A stretch of DNA of 64,000 nucleotides from Doris montereyensis (lineage: Eukaryota; Mollusca; Gastropoda; Nudibranchia; Dorididae). Position 1 is the stretch's first letter; every line of letters begins with the position of its first letter. Location: assembly GCA_037039925.1 (NCBI GenBank), contig JAXRKP010000086.1, forward strand, positions 222,501 to 286,500. The letters run 5' to 3'. The notes under the pieces were generated by a model. That model saw nothing but the letters and a program-made list of their open reading frames with translations, was not told the DNA's origin and searched no databases. This document shows positions 25,801 to 36,847 of this stretch, in pieces. The position numbers were made by a program, and so were the translations under genes.

Positions 25801-26144
25801 TCTAAATCTAGATATAGAACTAAAAATGTTTTTTTGGTCTAGATTTGTGGCTCAATCTTTTGGTACACCTTCTTATCTAATCTCACAAAGAAATTAAAAA
25901 CAATAGTGTTTTGATCTAAACCAAGCAGTTGCTAAATCTCTATTTGGTGTCACTTGTGAGGTCAAAGAAAGAAAATCTCCAGTGTCTTTCTCATATGACA
26001 AAATTTTTTGTTTTCAACAGATTTGAAAATGAGCCTTATCGTCGTGCAGATGCTCTTAGACGCAGTCAACGCAGAAGAGCAGAAACCTCATTCAAGCTCA
26101 GTCCAATGCCGGAGATGTTTTCTAACTTCTTTTCTTTAATGTAA
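2474..26144 (+). CDS. FMNL: Formin-like protein (FMNL/Frl family), 25 exons, 5' partial
   Basis: A Rho-GTPase-regulated actin nucleator and elongation factor of the diaphanous-related formins, acting at the cell cortex. Exons: 2474-2553, 3091-3174, 3388-3584, 4169-4245, 4863-4956, 5759-5836, 7094-7204, 7669-7867, 8495-8547, 9156-9291, 10667-10854, 11592-11716, 12113-12263, 12513-12570, 13937-14006, 14601-14678, 15157-15243, 15633-15701, 16657-16737, 17885-18014, 18884-19059, 19669-19770, 20701-20798, 25371-25478, 26021-26144. All junctions are GT-AG and phases agree, except where a base is missing in exons 11, 23, 24 and 25 and where exon 3 is two short or one long. About 919 residues are visible; family members run to roughly 1000-1100, so some 150-190 N-terminal residues lie upstream. 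FMNL is favoured over DAAM or Dia by the GBD/FH3 wording ([32 protein letters not shown]) and the FH2 entry ([14 protein letters not shown]). Exon boundaries were read by eye. Confidence 0.93.
2637..2912 (-). repeat. tRNA-derived SINE, family A (tRNA-Leu/Ser-like head)
   Basis: Read on the minus strand, it has a tRNA-like head (gtgatgaccgagttgttaaa) with a B-box-like ttcgaatc, followed by a body shared with 33649-33948, 36848-37132 and 49590-49862. The B-box segment (cccgggatc...catgacct) is duplicated at 2822-2872, which the other copies lack. Confidence 0.8.
5393..5697 (-). repeat. tRNA-derived SINE, family D
   Basis: On the minus strand it has a tRNA-like head near 5697 (aaggaggcgtaacaaaaccg, later ggttcaaaacccatgg), a body (ggtacttcactcttctttcc) and an ATCTT-rich tail near 5395. 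The body also occurs on the plus strand at 10003-10270, in the opposite orientation. Confidence 0.7.
5837..5971. repeat. 28-bp tandem repeat of an exon/donor junction
   Basis: Exon 6 ends ATAGATTTTATG|gtaagt at 5836. The 28-bp unit gtaagtttggttcaatatag plus attttatg then repeats at 5863-5890, 5891-5918 and 5919-5946, with a partial copy from 5947 and a diverged 26-bp first unit at 5837-5862. Each copy repeats the last bases of exon 6 followed by a consensus GTAAGT donor. Confidence 0.95.
5985..6575 (+). repeat. Dispersed ~600-bp repeat, copy 1
   Basis: Matches the reverse complement of 12785-13397 along most of its length. Shared blocks include the TTTGGGGCAATCAGA end, the CACTGTCAAAAAGTAA region, TCTTATAACAGGTGCA, ACCAACTTGTTATA and the GTGGTAAAAATG end next to a C/G-rich tract. 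No protein-coding remnant or terminal inverted repeat was recognised; it may be a non-autonomous transposon. Confidence 0.8.
8495..9291 (+). CDS. FMNL: Formin exons 9-10: coiled-coil linker
   Basis: Two short exons (8495-8547 and 9156-9291) encode a charged helical stretch ([18 protein letters not shown], then [15 protein letters not shown] and later [12 protein letters not shown]) with leucines at heptad spacing. This is the coiled coil between the FH3 dimerisation region and FH1. Phases are 1-in/0-out and 0-in/1-out, agreeing with the neighbours. No frame defects. Confidence 0.85.
9476..9990 (-). mobile_element. 5' fragment of the LINE found at 41529-44900
   Basis: The reverse complement matches the 5' leader and first part of the endonuclease ORF of the LINE in the dehydrogenase intron, from the tagatgatcccgcc leader through [19 protein letters not shown] to [13 protein letters not shown]. 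The match stops abruptly at 9476, corresponding to about 42182 of the other copy. It keeps the 5' end and lacks the 3' end, and has one leader unit where the other copy has three. Confidence 0.85.
10003..10270 (+). repeat. SINE family D body
   Basis: Shares gtacttcactcttctttcct, aaagaaagatcttgtca, ggcctgctgggg and the ccatctttatcttta tail with the reverse complement of 5393-5697. The tRNA-like head is missing or replaced by the LINE fragment immediately upstream. Confidence 0.75.
10357..10650. repeat. ~60-bp tandem repeat, about 5 copies
   Basis: The unit contains GAGGTCAGAATGTTG, a T run, ttcatcgcctattcataaac and ctctcgccgtttgta. Copies differ by small indels. The last copy runs to within about 20 bp of the exon 11 acceptor (AG at 10665-10666), so the array supplies part of the upstream intron context of that splice site. 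Confidence 0.92.
10667..10854 (+). CDS. FMNL: Formin exon 11: proline-rich FH1 domain
   Basis: FH1 domains recruit profilin-actin to feed the FH2 dimer. The exon opens with a Ser-rich stretch and [12 protein letters not shown], then a run of about fifteen prolines, GPGAPA, a second run of about eight prolines, and a Gly-rich end. Read straight through it ends in phase 0, but exon 12 requires phase 1, so one base is missing. A plausible place is the G run at 10840-10843, which would give a Gly-Arg-Met-Gly-Ala junction leading into MTIKKK; any C run would also serve. FH1 is short compared with vertebrate FMNLs. Confidence 0.85.
11357..11393 (+). repeat. SINE family B 3'-tail fragment
   Basis: The string gatcaccttagttgtggatg followed by a AAATCAAATC-like tail matches the 3' end of the family B SINEs at 16892-17172 and 56393-56703. 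Related tails occur at 32281-32312 and 34058-34092. Confidence 0.5.
11592..19770 (+). CDS. FMNL: Formin exons 12-22: FH2 actin-nucleating domain
   Basis: FH2 forms the ring-shaped dimer that nucleates and processively caps actin barbed ends. Landmarks: RLPILNW with the conserved lasso Trp (exon 12), [13 protein letters not shown] (exon 13), [19 protein letters not shown] (exon 14), [17 protein letters not shown] (exon 15), [11 protein letters not shown] (exon 16), [17 protein letters not shown] (exon 17), [19 protein letters not shown] (exon 19, the most conserved FH2 motif), [18 protein letters not shown] (exon 20), [18 protein letters not shown] (exon 21) and [10 protein letters not shown]...FFSQFVRFV (exon 22). 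All eleven exons are open with matching phases. Exon 12 ends on a weak donor (ACT|gtgggt). The intact FH2 argues that the locus is functional. Confidence 0.93.
11740..11830 (-). repeat. Possible LINE 3' end with TATCT tail
   Basis: On the minus strand, a short AT-rich stretch ends gacaataaagttg then (TATCT)n. Pentameric tails of this type are common at the 3' ends of CR1-like LINEs. No coding part is visible. Confidence 0.4.
12785..13397 (-). repeat. Dispersed ~600-bp repeat, copy 2 (inverted relative to copy 1)
   Basis: Reverse-complement partner of 5985-6575, with the same order of blocks reversed (GTATTTTTACCACAAATC near 12820, AACAAGTTGGTACTCAT near 13005, GATTGCCCCCAAATTTTATA near 13370). 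The two copies lie in different introns of the formin gene and could pair in the pre-mRNA. Confidence 0.8.
16190..16500 (+). pseudogene. LINE ORF2 3'-terminal fragment, decayed
   Basis: Two frames carry a typical LINE C-terminal motif: [16 protein letters not shown], then (shifted) [16 protein letters not shown]. This WFGHV...GRPRxRW block lies downstream of reverse transcriptase in many RTE-like and related non-LTR elements. Frameshifts show it is dead. It sits in formin intron 18. Confidence 0.7.
16892..17172 (-). repeat. tRNA-derived SINE, family B
   Basis: On the minus strand it begins gggggactcggtagtctaga, has a B-box-like gggttcgagcccc, a body shared with 56393-56703 and a tail ending in TCAAATCAAATAAA. 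The head resembles a tRNA, but the body and multiple copies mark it as a SINE. Confidence 0.85.
20701..26144 (+). CDS. FMNL: Formin exons 23-25: post-FH2 helix and DAD
   Basis: Exon 23 encodes a Lys-rich helix ([15 protein letters not shown]), exon 24 continues [18 protein letters not shown]...[13 protein letters not shown], and exon 25 gives [18 protein letters not shown] and ends SLM-stop at 26142-26144. [10 protein letters not shown] followed by an Arg-rich tail is the diaphanous autoregulatory domain: an amphipathic GxxxDxLLxxL helix plus a basic patch that clamps the FH3 region. Each of the three exons lacks one base: the A run 20720-20724, around 25425-25430, and the A run 26026-26029. 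Taken literally, each gives a premature stop. Lengths of 98, 108 and 124 nt become phase-consistent only with +1 each. Confidence 0.85.
22613..22627 (+). other. Candidate 15-nt microexon (AKPVM)
   Basis: GCAAAACCCGTCATG is preceded by a pyrimidine-containing tract ending in AG and followed by a consensus donor, GTGAGTG. It is in phase 0, as required between exons 23 (...MTQ) and 24 (EAM...), has no stop, and its length is a multiple of three. Chance occurrence cannot be excluded. Confidence 0.25.
23932..24178 (+). repeat. tRNA-derived SINE, family C
   Basis: The head ggcgctggtagctcagtcag continues tagagcg and has a good A box. The B box is degenerate (ggagctcaattctc). A non-tRNA body follows (gtgaaagtaaaggcgggg, repeated as gtggaaagtaaaggc), ending in a (CTTA)n tail before 24178. 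The body and degenerate B box argue against a functional tRNA gene. Confidence 0.8.
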
Positions 26145-27280
<1,136 letters not shown>

Positions 27281-30200
27281 GTAATATTGATTTGTTTTAT
27301 AACTTACATTCACATAGTCCTTTTTTATGCGACTTGATTATTATTTTACAATTTATTGTAAAGTCATCGTTTCAGTTAATTATTATTATTATATTCGTCA
27401 TTTACAATATTGAAGCATAGCATTGGAATACATTTCTTTGCCAGTGTTTTTGTTCATAACATATTCCCATAGTGTCCATCCGTCTCTTTGCCAAAGAATG
27501 TGAAGAGGGACAAATATTTCTTTGTGCTTTCATCATCAATTTTCTTATGCGCATATTAAAGGATACACTATAAAGCTTGATAGTACATTCTATTCAGAAA
27601 AAATTGATCAGACTTTCCGAAAATAAGTTCACATTTTTTTCTATCTCTTTGATAATACTCCATTCATAGTTACTCTATTCATAGTTAGAAAACCAAAATA
27701 TTTGGCAGCAACTGAAAAATATGTTATGTATTATTGTCACTCTAATTTCAAGAGCTATGACTGCTTTATTGTACATCTTACATTAGAACCAATGAAAGTT
27801 ATTTTACATGCTTGCATGTTATGAAATAACAGGCCCATGGTAATCAGCAAACAATTGTGAAATATAATGTGTGTCTTTTATACATATGTTTGACAAATGG
27901 AAAATGAATTGTATTTGAAGTGTGTGTGAATTGTGGATATTCTTTACTTGCTTATGCAATAATAATTCAAGTTTGCCCTTTCAGGGATTCTTCTTATTTT
28001 TTCTCTCTTGTAATATCATTATCTTTAAGCTAGCAACGTTAACATGAAAGGCATTTTTATCAAAGTTTTGAATTTTCAATCAATCAATTTCCCTACAACC
28101 ATAGCAATATTTCAGGATCGGTAAGATAAATCTGATATGTATTTTATGAGTTTCATTCCTAAGCAGCTCCCTTGTGATCTTGACACATTTCTGCTTATGA
28201 TGTGCGAGAAGTGTCCTGTAAAGAGTAGGATTCAGCAATGCAAATTTCCAACAAGTGTTATTAATGTGCCTCTAAAGGCTCATTTCCCACAGTATTTTGT
28301 TTTCTTTTTCTTTTTTTGAAAACTCCTCATGTCATAGACTTCTTCATTTGCTTTTCAGATCTATAATGCCTTTCACTCATCATTCCTTGTAGCTTTTGTT
28401 ATCATGTGAAACAATTCACAATGTACATTGCATCGCAAAATTGACTAGGGTTTTACTCAATATGATTGAGTTACAAGCATTGTCTGTCTGGGGGAAATTG
28501 CATGCATGCCTTGTAAAGAATTGCATATTCTTTAAGCAGAATTAAACTAATCGTGCTAAAGGGTTTTCTTTTTCTTGTTTTTTGGGGATATCCTTTTTGT
28601 GTTTGAAAACTATTTAATTTATTTCGTTTTGCTTTGGGTCTAATCTTGTGAAAATGAAAATATTTCAGGTTTACAGTAAATATTGCAATGCATGATCCTA
28701 TACACGAATATGAATGTCATATGCATGACGATACAGTGATATGTAATTTTTTTTTCTTCTATAAATCTGCTTTTTGGGATTGTTTTCCTTTATTCTTGAG
28801 CTTGTACTCTCTATCCCTTGCCCTTGTTTTCAAAGTTGGTGTTTGATTTCTCCCTCCGCTAATTTCTTTCACTATTACTCAAGTCTGTCTCATATGATTT
28901 CCTGAAGGAAGCCTGGAATTATGCTATGCCATCTATGACCCGGTTGCAAAGTTGCTGTTTTTGCACCTTTCTCCACTTTTTAAAAGGGTTCTTTTCAATA
29001 CAAGAAGACCTTGATTTAATTCACACCAGTAATGCAATACTGTAGAGATTAGTGTGTCCTCTATTGGACATAGTCTTTACCTTTTTTTCTGCCATCGATA
29101 CCAAAGACTTTGACCTCACACTTGTATTCTAATAATAGAACTCATTAAACTTACATAAAAGTATTTTGATTGCACTCTTTTTTTGTGTGTCCAGTCAGGA
29201 AAAGCCTAAAGTTGAATTTTATCCCAAGTATCACTTCGCTACACGTTGATTTTAGAAGAAAATAAAAATCGATAATTGTTCTCACGGCCATCTACAAAAA
29301 TGCTAAGAAATATGAAACTTACAATACAATGTAATTTACACCCAACATTCTTGCTTGCAAAGTTGGGATGACATTGTCTTATTATTTTTATCAAATTTTC
29401 ATTGAAAAAATTTCAGCTTTTGTGAATGAAGCGGAATTGCAGTTACTGCGTTCATTATTAACTATCTGATGGATTGAAAATTTTATCAAGTTTTTTAAAT
29501 GCAAAGGGTTATAACTCCTGAAAAGAAACAAAACTTTCACTGAAAATGAAATATTTGTGTGTCCAGTGCCTTTAATAAGAACTCGTGCAGGCTTGATAGC
29601 TTTTAATCAGTTTTCAGCAATGATGAGAATGATAAACAATTTACATTTTACTTTTTACCTGCATTAATTTTTAACATTCCCACAGTGGCATGGGGCATTT
29701 TTAGGTACTTTTATTTTGTTGCTTTCTTTTCCTTTAAAAGTTATTTCTTAATCTGTCTTTGATGAATTTATTTCTAGTTATTTTGGTTGTTGTTGCTCAT
29801 AGTATTCCAAAGAAATCTATCTGAATACCCAATGTTATAATATCCTTTCAAACTTGTCTTGTAAGTTGCTTCCATTTCTTATCCTAGTTATTGCTGCTAT
29901 TGTAACTGCCTCCTGAGTATTTTGACAGTTGTTGCTTACATCTGACATGGACACCAACTTCATCCTATCAGTATCAATGGAAACATGAAAACATCTACAC
30001 CTTTTCTTTATTAACTTCAATAGCTATGAAAGCAAGCTAACTTCAGTTTCATGAAGTTTCATTAGTATGTTAATTAGCCATGCATACATCTTTCAGTTGA
30101 CACAACCCTTAACCGGTTCTCTGATGAACTTTTATGCAACATGAACTTTAGTTTATCATGTAGCATATGCTATGGTGATGGAGAACTGAATTTTTTTTTA

Positions 30201-33100
30201 TCACATACGTGAAGTAATTTTACCAGCAGTCTACAAATCTTATTTTTGTATCCGTTCTCATGAAAACTTACACAAAAAAATCTACGTTAAAAAAATTTAT
30301 GTTAGTGTTTTCATCTAGAGGCTTCCTTGTTTCACTTCTCAGTTTTAAATGTACATTGTATATGTCGATTTATTTACAACATTGAGCCCCTGTATCTTTA
30401 ACATCAAGGTGAGAAATTGCCTTGAAGTGGTGTGTCTTGGTCTGTGCCCTGACTGGCTTCTGTGCATTGCTAAAATATCAGGACGAAGATTGAGCCGATT
30501 CCCAGGCACGGCCAAGGCATTGTTTCTCATGCTTCCATTTGTTGACTGGTGCTACTCTGGCTGAGATGACTGTCAAGTTTTTGTATTTTTGTACTTGTTG
30601 GTCAAAAAAATTTGTTGTCTTTTTATTGTGTATGTGTGATAGTTGAGAGTTTGATTTGTTTTCTAGACTTTATTTTTTCTTCATAAAAAAATTGACTAAT
30701 ATCATTGAGAAATATTGTATAGTATATTTTTATAGGGCATTGATCCTTTTTTTCCTCTTAAATGAATCATCCTTCCCAGAAAGTGTTTGAGTTTGAATAA
30801 AAGTAAATCATAGTTAGATAGTGCAATTTAAAATACAGGGTTAGAAGATCATTTTTAAGTTATCAGTATTGCATTGTTTATATGACGAAAATATGTTATT
30901 CTGAAATATTGTACGGTTTATATTTTTACAGTAAGAAATTGTTTTTTCACATGGTGTATCATTTGTATATTCAATTCATATTTTATTCAAGGCTTGTATT
31001 TCAAATTGTCAGTCAGCATTTATTTGTAATAAGTCATCCAAAAATGATTGATTTGGCATTGTCGTCAGAAGGGTTCATGAAAATTAAATACAAGTCAAGA
31101 CGTTGTGTTGAACAGAGTGAAGTGGAATGTTATTTGATTTGGGTTTTTTAAATATATTCATAAAATCCTGTAATGAAGTCAAATTGTGGCAAACTCTATG
31201 GGTAGAAAAGAATCCCCTCAGGAATATCCTGCAAACTAGATTTATAATCTCAAATGTTCGTAGTATTTATTTGATTTATGGATTCTTTACACTAAATTGC
31301 ATCTGTTAGACCATAAGCTGATTTCTTGCCTTAAAGTGTGAAAGTCAGTAAATCAGTACCACTCATAGTATTAGCCACACAGACACCTCCTTCTAATACT
31401 TTAACAGTTTTATCCACGTATATATAATGTGCCACTTTCTATTCTTGCCTTAATCAAAGCGCACTGTTCATACGCATTACCTCACAGTTTGCCTTTTCCT
31501 TAATATTGTAGTTCTCATCTCCCAAAATATGAAAGGGATTTTTATATGAACTGTCTCATTATGAAGTATGATACAAATATAATTTGTATCGTCACTATGA
31601 CAGTTTTGTTTATAATATAAATAAGACAAATAAAATAGAAAAATTCTTGTCATAATATGTGCAAGAGCTATAGTTAAGAGAAATTTTAATTGACAGTGAC
31701 AGTTAAAGCAAAGAAATTGAATAGGCACAAGTGAGAAATGAGCATAAGAAAGAGAGACAAACTCTACAAGTGTGAGAGAGAGACAGAGACACATCAGACA
31801 GAGAAAGAGACAAAGACACATCAGAGAGAAAGGGAGAGAGAGAGAGATAAATAAATAGATAAATAGGTAGGTAGGTAGGTGTGTGTGAATTTATGACATT
31901 TTATTATCAACAATTCTCTTCCCATCTTTCCCCCAATCGGGAGATTCATAAGAACAGTTTCTCTTAAATGTAGGAAGTTCAATATATGTGTTGTAATGTA
32001 ATATATGTATAATGTATATGTTGAATAAAAATGGCTGCTGTCATCTTCTGTAGGGACTTTTCAATCACATCTGTTCATTTAGCTATAGGGAAAATGACAT
32101 AGTTTGTTTTCATAACACTTGATTTAGGGATTCTAAATGCTATTAAAAAATAATTCAGTCATTTCAGAAATTTTATATGGAAGAAATGAGTCGTTAATTG
32201 AAAAGTTGTATGTTGAGAACTCTAACAGTGTTGGGATCTGGGATCAAGGCCCTATCTTCTGAGTTCATGGCTATCCACCATATCTTAGTTGTGGATGTGG
32301 GTAAAAAATCAAATCTCTCATTCAGACAATGAATTTGGAGTAGTTCTTTTTGTTTCATTTTTAAATTTTAAATTCAGCTAGAGTAGAAATCCCACCTTTT
32401 TCTTTCCTTATGTCCACTCTAATTGAAGGGATGAAAAGGAGTTCTATGTTTTTCTTTAGTGTTTGTTCCTGGTGTGTAAATTGTACTAACGCCTGCTATG
32501 TTTATTACATTTATATTATATGACACAGAACAAACGATAGAATGAATGGAAGACTAGATGTTTGGTTTGTACAATTGTTTTTGTGCCATTTTTAATTAAC
32601 TTACTATCTTCATTAAATGATTAATTACTAAGAATGCTTTTCTGTTCGTTTTTCTTTATTGTTACATTAATGTCCTAAAAAAGTTATTTTTCTTTTTGAA
32701 TAACATCAGGTGAGTGAGAATGCTAAACCCACACAAGGAAAAGATTTCATATTATGAAGGATAATGTTCAGAGGTGGAATGTGTCACAAAAATTCTGAAT
32801 AAAAAAAATATCTTGTAGTTTCTTTCAAACACAAAACAAAAGGAGTCACAGATGACCAAAGATAATTCCTCTGTACATTGTGAGATTTTAAGTTTCCAAA
32901 ATGTTGGCAAGCAAACACACATCAGAACAATACCCCTAAACTACTTGACTTGTTGGTAGTGAAGTGAAGACATGATGGCTGAATAAAACCCGAGTAGGAT
33001 CAGTAAGTGTAAAAGCCTACACTTCAAGTAAGAAGGCCTCATGAGGCAAACATAAATTTCAAATGTAGCCAGTGCAACAAAATCAAATTCTTAACTACGA
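27281..33100. other. Intergenic, no gene recognised
   Basis: AT-rich sequence without coding similarity in any frame. A short direct repeat (TTTGTGTGTCCAGT) brackets 29183-29562. Purine-rich GAGA repeats lie at 31770-31850, followed by GATA/GGTA simple repeats. A family B SINE tail remnant is at 32281-32312. Confidence 0.6.
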
Positions 33101-33108
33101 TTGAGGAA

Positions 33109-33314
33109 CAATGTTCTCTTTAAGCTGTGTGCATGTGCATACCAGGTGGAAAAGGTGCGCAGTTCAAAAATGTCTGCGCATATCAATACAAAAATTTATC
33201 TTGTTCAATGTTCAATCTCACACCCAGCACACACAATTGAGATTTTTTTTCATCAAATTTTGCACAACACAAAAAATGTGTGCACACAAACTAGAAAAAT
33301 GAGAGGGAACATTG
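33109..33314. mobile_element. hAT-like MITE, copy 1
   Basis: Begins CAATGTTCTCTTTAAGCTG and ends AGAGGGAACATTG, an imperfect terminal inverted repeat of about 13 bp. The flanks TTGAGGAA and GTGAGGGA are an imperfect 8-bp duplication (6 of 8). Internal sequence is rich in GTGTGC/GCACAC and shared with 58296-58524. 8-bp target duplications and this type of terminus are typical of hAT elements. No transposase. Confidence 0.8.
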
Positions 33315-33648
33315 GTGAGGGAAGTTGTTTTATAAGTCAAATAAAAATTACATTTAGATTTGCGCTTTGCAGACTGGGCTTATTGGGGTAAAAAATATAG
33401 TCTTGACCTTAATCCTAATCAGTATTAGATCTAGGTCTAATCTCCTATGTCTATCTCAAAGCAGGACAATCTAAAACATGATTTGATTTGATTTTTAATT
33501 CACTGACAACGGTATCCATGTAAAATAAAACCTGAACTTTATCTTGTTTATTTGGGATGCTTTTAGGCAAAATTTTGAGAACACCTTGCACGGTGAGAAA
33601 TTTTAACATTCTAACAAATTAAAATTCCTTTCTTCTAGGCCATTGGTG

Positions 33649-33948
33649 TCGGTGGCCGAGTCGTTAGGCTACCAGGCTTGGAATCATGAGGTCCCGGATT
33701 CGAATCCTAGCAAAGATAGGTCTGACGTTGTGTTCCTTGGGAAGGATACTTAACACACATTTTCCCATCTCGACCCAGGTGCAAATGGGTACAAGCACCA
33801 GATTGGGAGTAAAAATCTGCATCAGACTAACGTCCTGTCCATGAGGTGATTATTATCACCTGTTCCGCATTATGACTTTATGTTACAGAAACCGAGATAA
33901 GCTCTGGCTCTATGGGCTGTAATAGCTTTGAAGAAACTTTACTTTTAT
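33649..33948 (+). repeat. tRNA-derived SINE, family A
   Basis: The head tcggtggccgagtcgttagg resembles tRNA-Leu/Ser, with the B box ggattcgaatcc. The body includes gacgttgtgttccttggg, gggtacaagcaccag and cacctgttccgc; the tail is ggctctatgggctgtaatag. This is the clearest copy of the family in the window. Confidence 0.88.
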
Positions 33949-34113
33949 AAGCATATAATTTGTATTGAGCCCAACTGCTATGTTTCAAGATAGATGTAGT
34001 AACTGAACATCACATGGATTGAGTTATGGGGTTTAATAGCTGATTGAATGTCACTCCGAGATCACCTTAGTTGGGATGTGGGTAAAATCAAACAAAATTA
34101 TAGGTGATATTAA

Positions 34114-34805
34114 TATAGTAGTCTCCGCCAAAATGCACGGTCCACGGTCGACAAAAAAAATCATGTATTTTGGCAGAGTTACAGGCTATGATCTATTACT
34201 ATGTATTTACATCACCATTCTTGCTTGGAAATACATGTTAACTCTCTTTTTGTTGTTTGTTATTTGTTGGTTTGAGGACAAGACCCAATAGGCCTCTCAT
34301 AGATTTGTTACATTCTTCTCTTACTCAAGACTACAATAAGGGGTAGTGATAGTGAAGACATTCGGCAACAAGGGTTTTTTTCTATTGGTTGACACGCGTG
34401 TCATACAAAGAACGATCTCCTTGGGTAAAAGTGACACAAGACCTTTCTCAGATTTTTTCACCGTGATCAGAGAGAGAGACAATCGCCCCGTCTGTCTAGC
34501 CAAGACTACTTGAGAGTAGTTGGTTAAGATCTAGATGTCAAATACACTCAGACACCTGTGTGACAGATTGTGTCACTGGAAAGAGGCAAGAAGAGGTTAT
34601 TAAATTTATTTTTCACACGAATTGACTCTTTAAATGCAGCAAATTGAAGACAGACTTACAAAAACCTGTTACATTTTGGCGGAGTCAAACCAGCCATTGT
34701 TGCATTTTGAGGGGGTAATTTGCATTGTAAAATTCAGTTACAGGAAAAAACTGCATTATGATGAACTGCATTTCAGCAGGGTGCAATTTGGTGGAGACTG
34801 CTGTA
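34114..34805. mobile_element. Non-autonomous TA-target DNA transposon (pogo/mariner-like)
   Basis: Terminal inverted repeats of about 25 bp with four mismatches: left ...GTAGTCTCCGCCAAAATGCA, right (reverse complement) ...GCAGTCTCCACCAAATTGCA. TA lies at both outer edges. Subterminal motifs (ATTTTGGCGGAGT, GCATTTTGAGGGGG, TGCATTATGATGAACTGCAT) repeat inside. No transposase is visible. The superfamily is inferred only from the TA target and terminal style. Confidence 0.65.
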
Positions 34806-35940
34806 GTTACGAAAGCTGGATAAAGTAATTGTAAATTTTTAAAATTTAATCAGTCCAAGATCATAATAAATGACATGTGCCTAATAAACAATTCCTGAAT
34901 TTACAAGCTGCGAAGGACATAAAAACTTATCTGGTAGAAAGGAAAAGTAAATAACATTACCAATTATCTGTAATGAAAATTTAAAAAGGAAAACATTTAA
35001 TTTTAGTGAAAGAAAGCAAGCTATTAATGGAAAAAAGGTACTTTATTTACAACCTCTGGTCACATACCCACTTTGATTTATTACATAACTTTCAGCCTTC
35101 AGTATTTATGACAGGAAGCCTTAATATAGACTTAATTATAAAAGTCTTTCACATGGATTGATTTATCAAATCAACTCTAACTAACAAGGAAATTTATTTG
35201 ATGGCCAGTCATGTCTTCTAGTTCTAGGCCCTTGAAGCCAGAGTGTAGCCCTTGAAGCCAGAGTGTATCGCTAATCCCAATTTTTTTAGCATTAAGTAGA
35301 AAAGATGATACAAGATTATCCCCTCCAAAAAGCATTGTAACTTTGTAGGCTTAAAATCCCATGTATGCCTGTTACCCATTTACATGTGGGTGGAGTGCCT
35401 TTTGCAAGGACCAGACACAGTGTCAGTCAGACCCAGCAAGACCAGGATTGTTCAACAGTATTTCTAACACTGCACATAGTGACAAGTTGGTTTTCCGTTG
35501 TAAAAAATAGATGAGAAAAACTTGAACATTTACACAGTCAGATAGTAATTGTTAAGATATGTAAAAGTAGTAAAACAAAAAGGGAACAAAGTATTTTACA
35601 AACATCCAATTAACCCATGCTGTCAATTCAGATCTTACACAAACTACAATCATTAAATGAAAACATTTTTCAAGCAAGAACAATAAGTCGACCAATCTTC
35701 ATTAGTCTGTTTATTAATTGTTTTCATTTCATTATATCATTCCATAAAAATAAAAGCTTTGAGCACCTGCACACCACCTGAACAAATCAAAGCTGAACAA
35801 ATTCAATTAATTACACAAGGTTGTCCAAGATTTGGAAAGTTTGGATGAAATCATGGTCTCATCTTCAAACATTGATTGTCAACTGCACTTATTTAACCAA
35901 TCAGGTAAAACTTGCACAAAATTTTATATATATACATAAG
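34806..35940. other. Intergenic, no gene recognised
   Basis: AT-rich. The only structure noticed is a two-copy 20-bp direct repeat (cccttgaagccagagtgta) at 35231-35269. Confidence 0.6.
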
Positions 35941-36027
35941 ATAAGGGCTGTCCATTTACTAAGTATGATTTTAAATTTTGGAAACATGTTCTCCTACTTT
36001 TTATATTATTAAATGGACAACCCTTAT
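35941..36027. mobile_element. Miniature palindromic element, 87 bp
   Basis: ATAAGGGCTGTCCATTTA at 35941-35958 is mirrored by TAAATGGACAACCCTTAT at 36010-36027 (18 bp, one mismatch) around a 51-bp loop. GGGCTGTCCAT termini occur in repeated MITE-like elements of several invertebrates; that link is from memory. It could also be a transcript-level hairpin. Confidence 0.55.
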
Positions 36028-36847
36028 ATACATGTATTTAGATAATAATTTGATGAGGCTTTAAATCAAAACACTAAAGAACAAATCATAGAAATATTAA
36101 GTATTGTTTTGTACAAGAACTATTATACTCCAGGTACCATGTTTCTGTATGAATTTTCATCAAAATAATATCTCACGGCTTTGCTCCGGAGCCAGGCTGT
36201 TCATGGAAAAATGGTAACTTAAAGTATTATTATACAAGATGAGAAAAAATGTAGTGGTAGTCTTTGGCAACTGTGTATGACAAAAATCACAACAAATGTC
36301 TTCTTGAGAAACAAACGCAAAGACGCAGACAAGAAACACTCAGTCTCACTCTCATTCAATCACTCAACTAAAATCTGCAACTGGAGTGATGAAAAATTCA
36401 GACATCAAATGTGCATGAAATAATATGCTGTATTTACACAAATTATTTGCAAAGGTTGCCCTTTATAATTCACCTCTCTCTTAAGTCATTGGTCTACTGC
36501 CTTGGAGAAAGGCTAGTCATACTTACAATCAGAGATCTAGATTTATTTAATACATATGTTGACTTAGGATTTCAAATAAAATTATTTACTTATACATGTA
36601 TCAAATGCAATGTACTTGTGTATCAAATATATTAAAGAGAATAATAAACAAATGGCAGTAAATCCAGTACAAATGTTACGTAGAGCTTGTTTTTTTCTTT
36701 GAAGTAACCCTGTCCACTGTAGCGGTAATCTCAGGGTTGTAGCTGACTAATCTTTCTGACAACTGTCCAGGTAGAGCATAAAGTATTTTTTAAAATCAAA
36801 AGCTTCCATAGAGTAGACTCTTCTCTATACTATATGAGATATCATTA
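36028..36847. other. Intergenic, no gene recognised
   Basis: AT-rich sequence between the palindromic element and the family A SINE. No coding similarity or repeat structure was noticed. Confidence 0.5.

Noticed and set aside
25425..26029. Programmed ribosomal frameshifting in the formin C-terminus
   Set aside because: Three separate shifts of the same sign in consecutive exons, with no slippery heptamer or pseudoknot seen; missing bases explain them better.
2474..26144. Formin locus as a processed or decaying pseudogene
   Set aside because: Introns and splice sites are intact, eleven FH2 exons are open, and the frame breaks match a pattern shared with two other genes.
29183..29562. Transposon bracketed by the direct repeat TTTGTGTGTCCAGT
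   Set aside because: No inverted ends, tail or second copy in the window; a 14-bp direct repeat alone is weak evidence.
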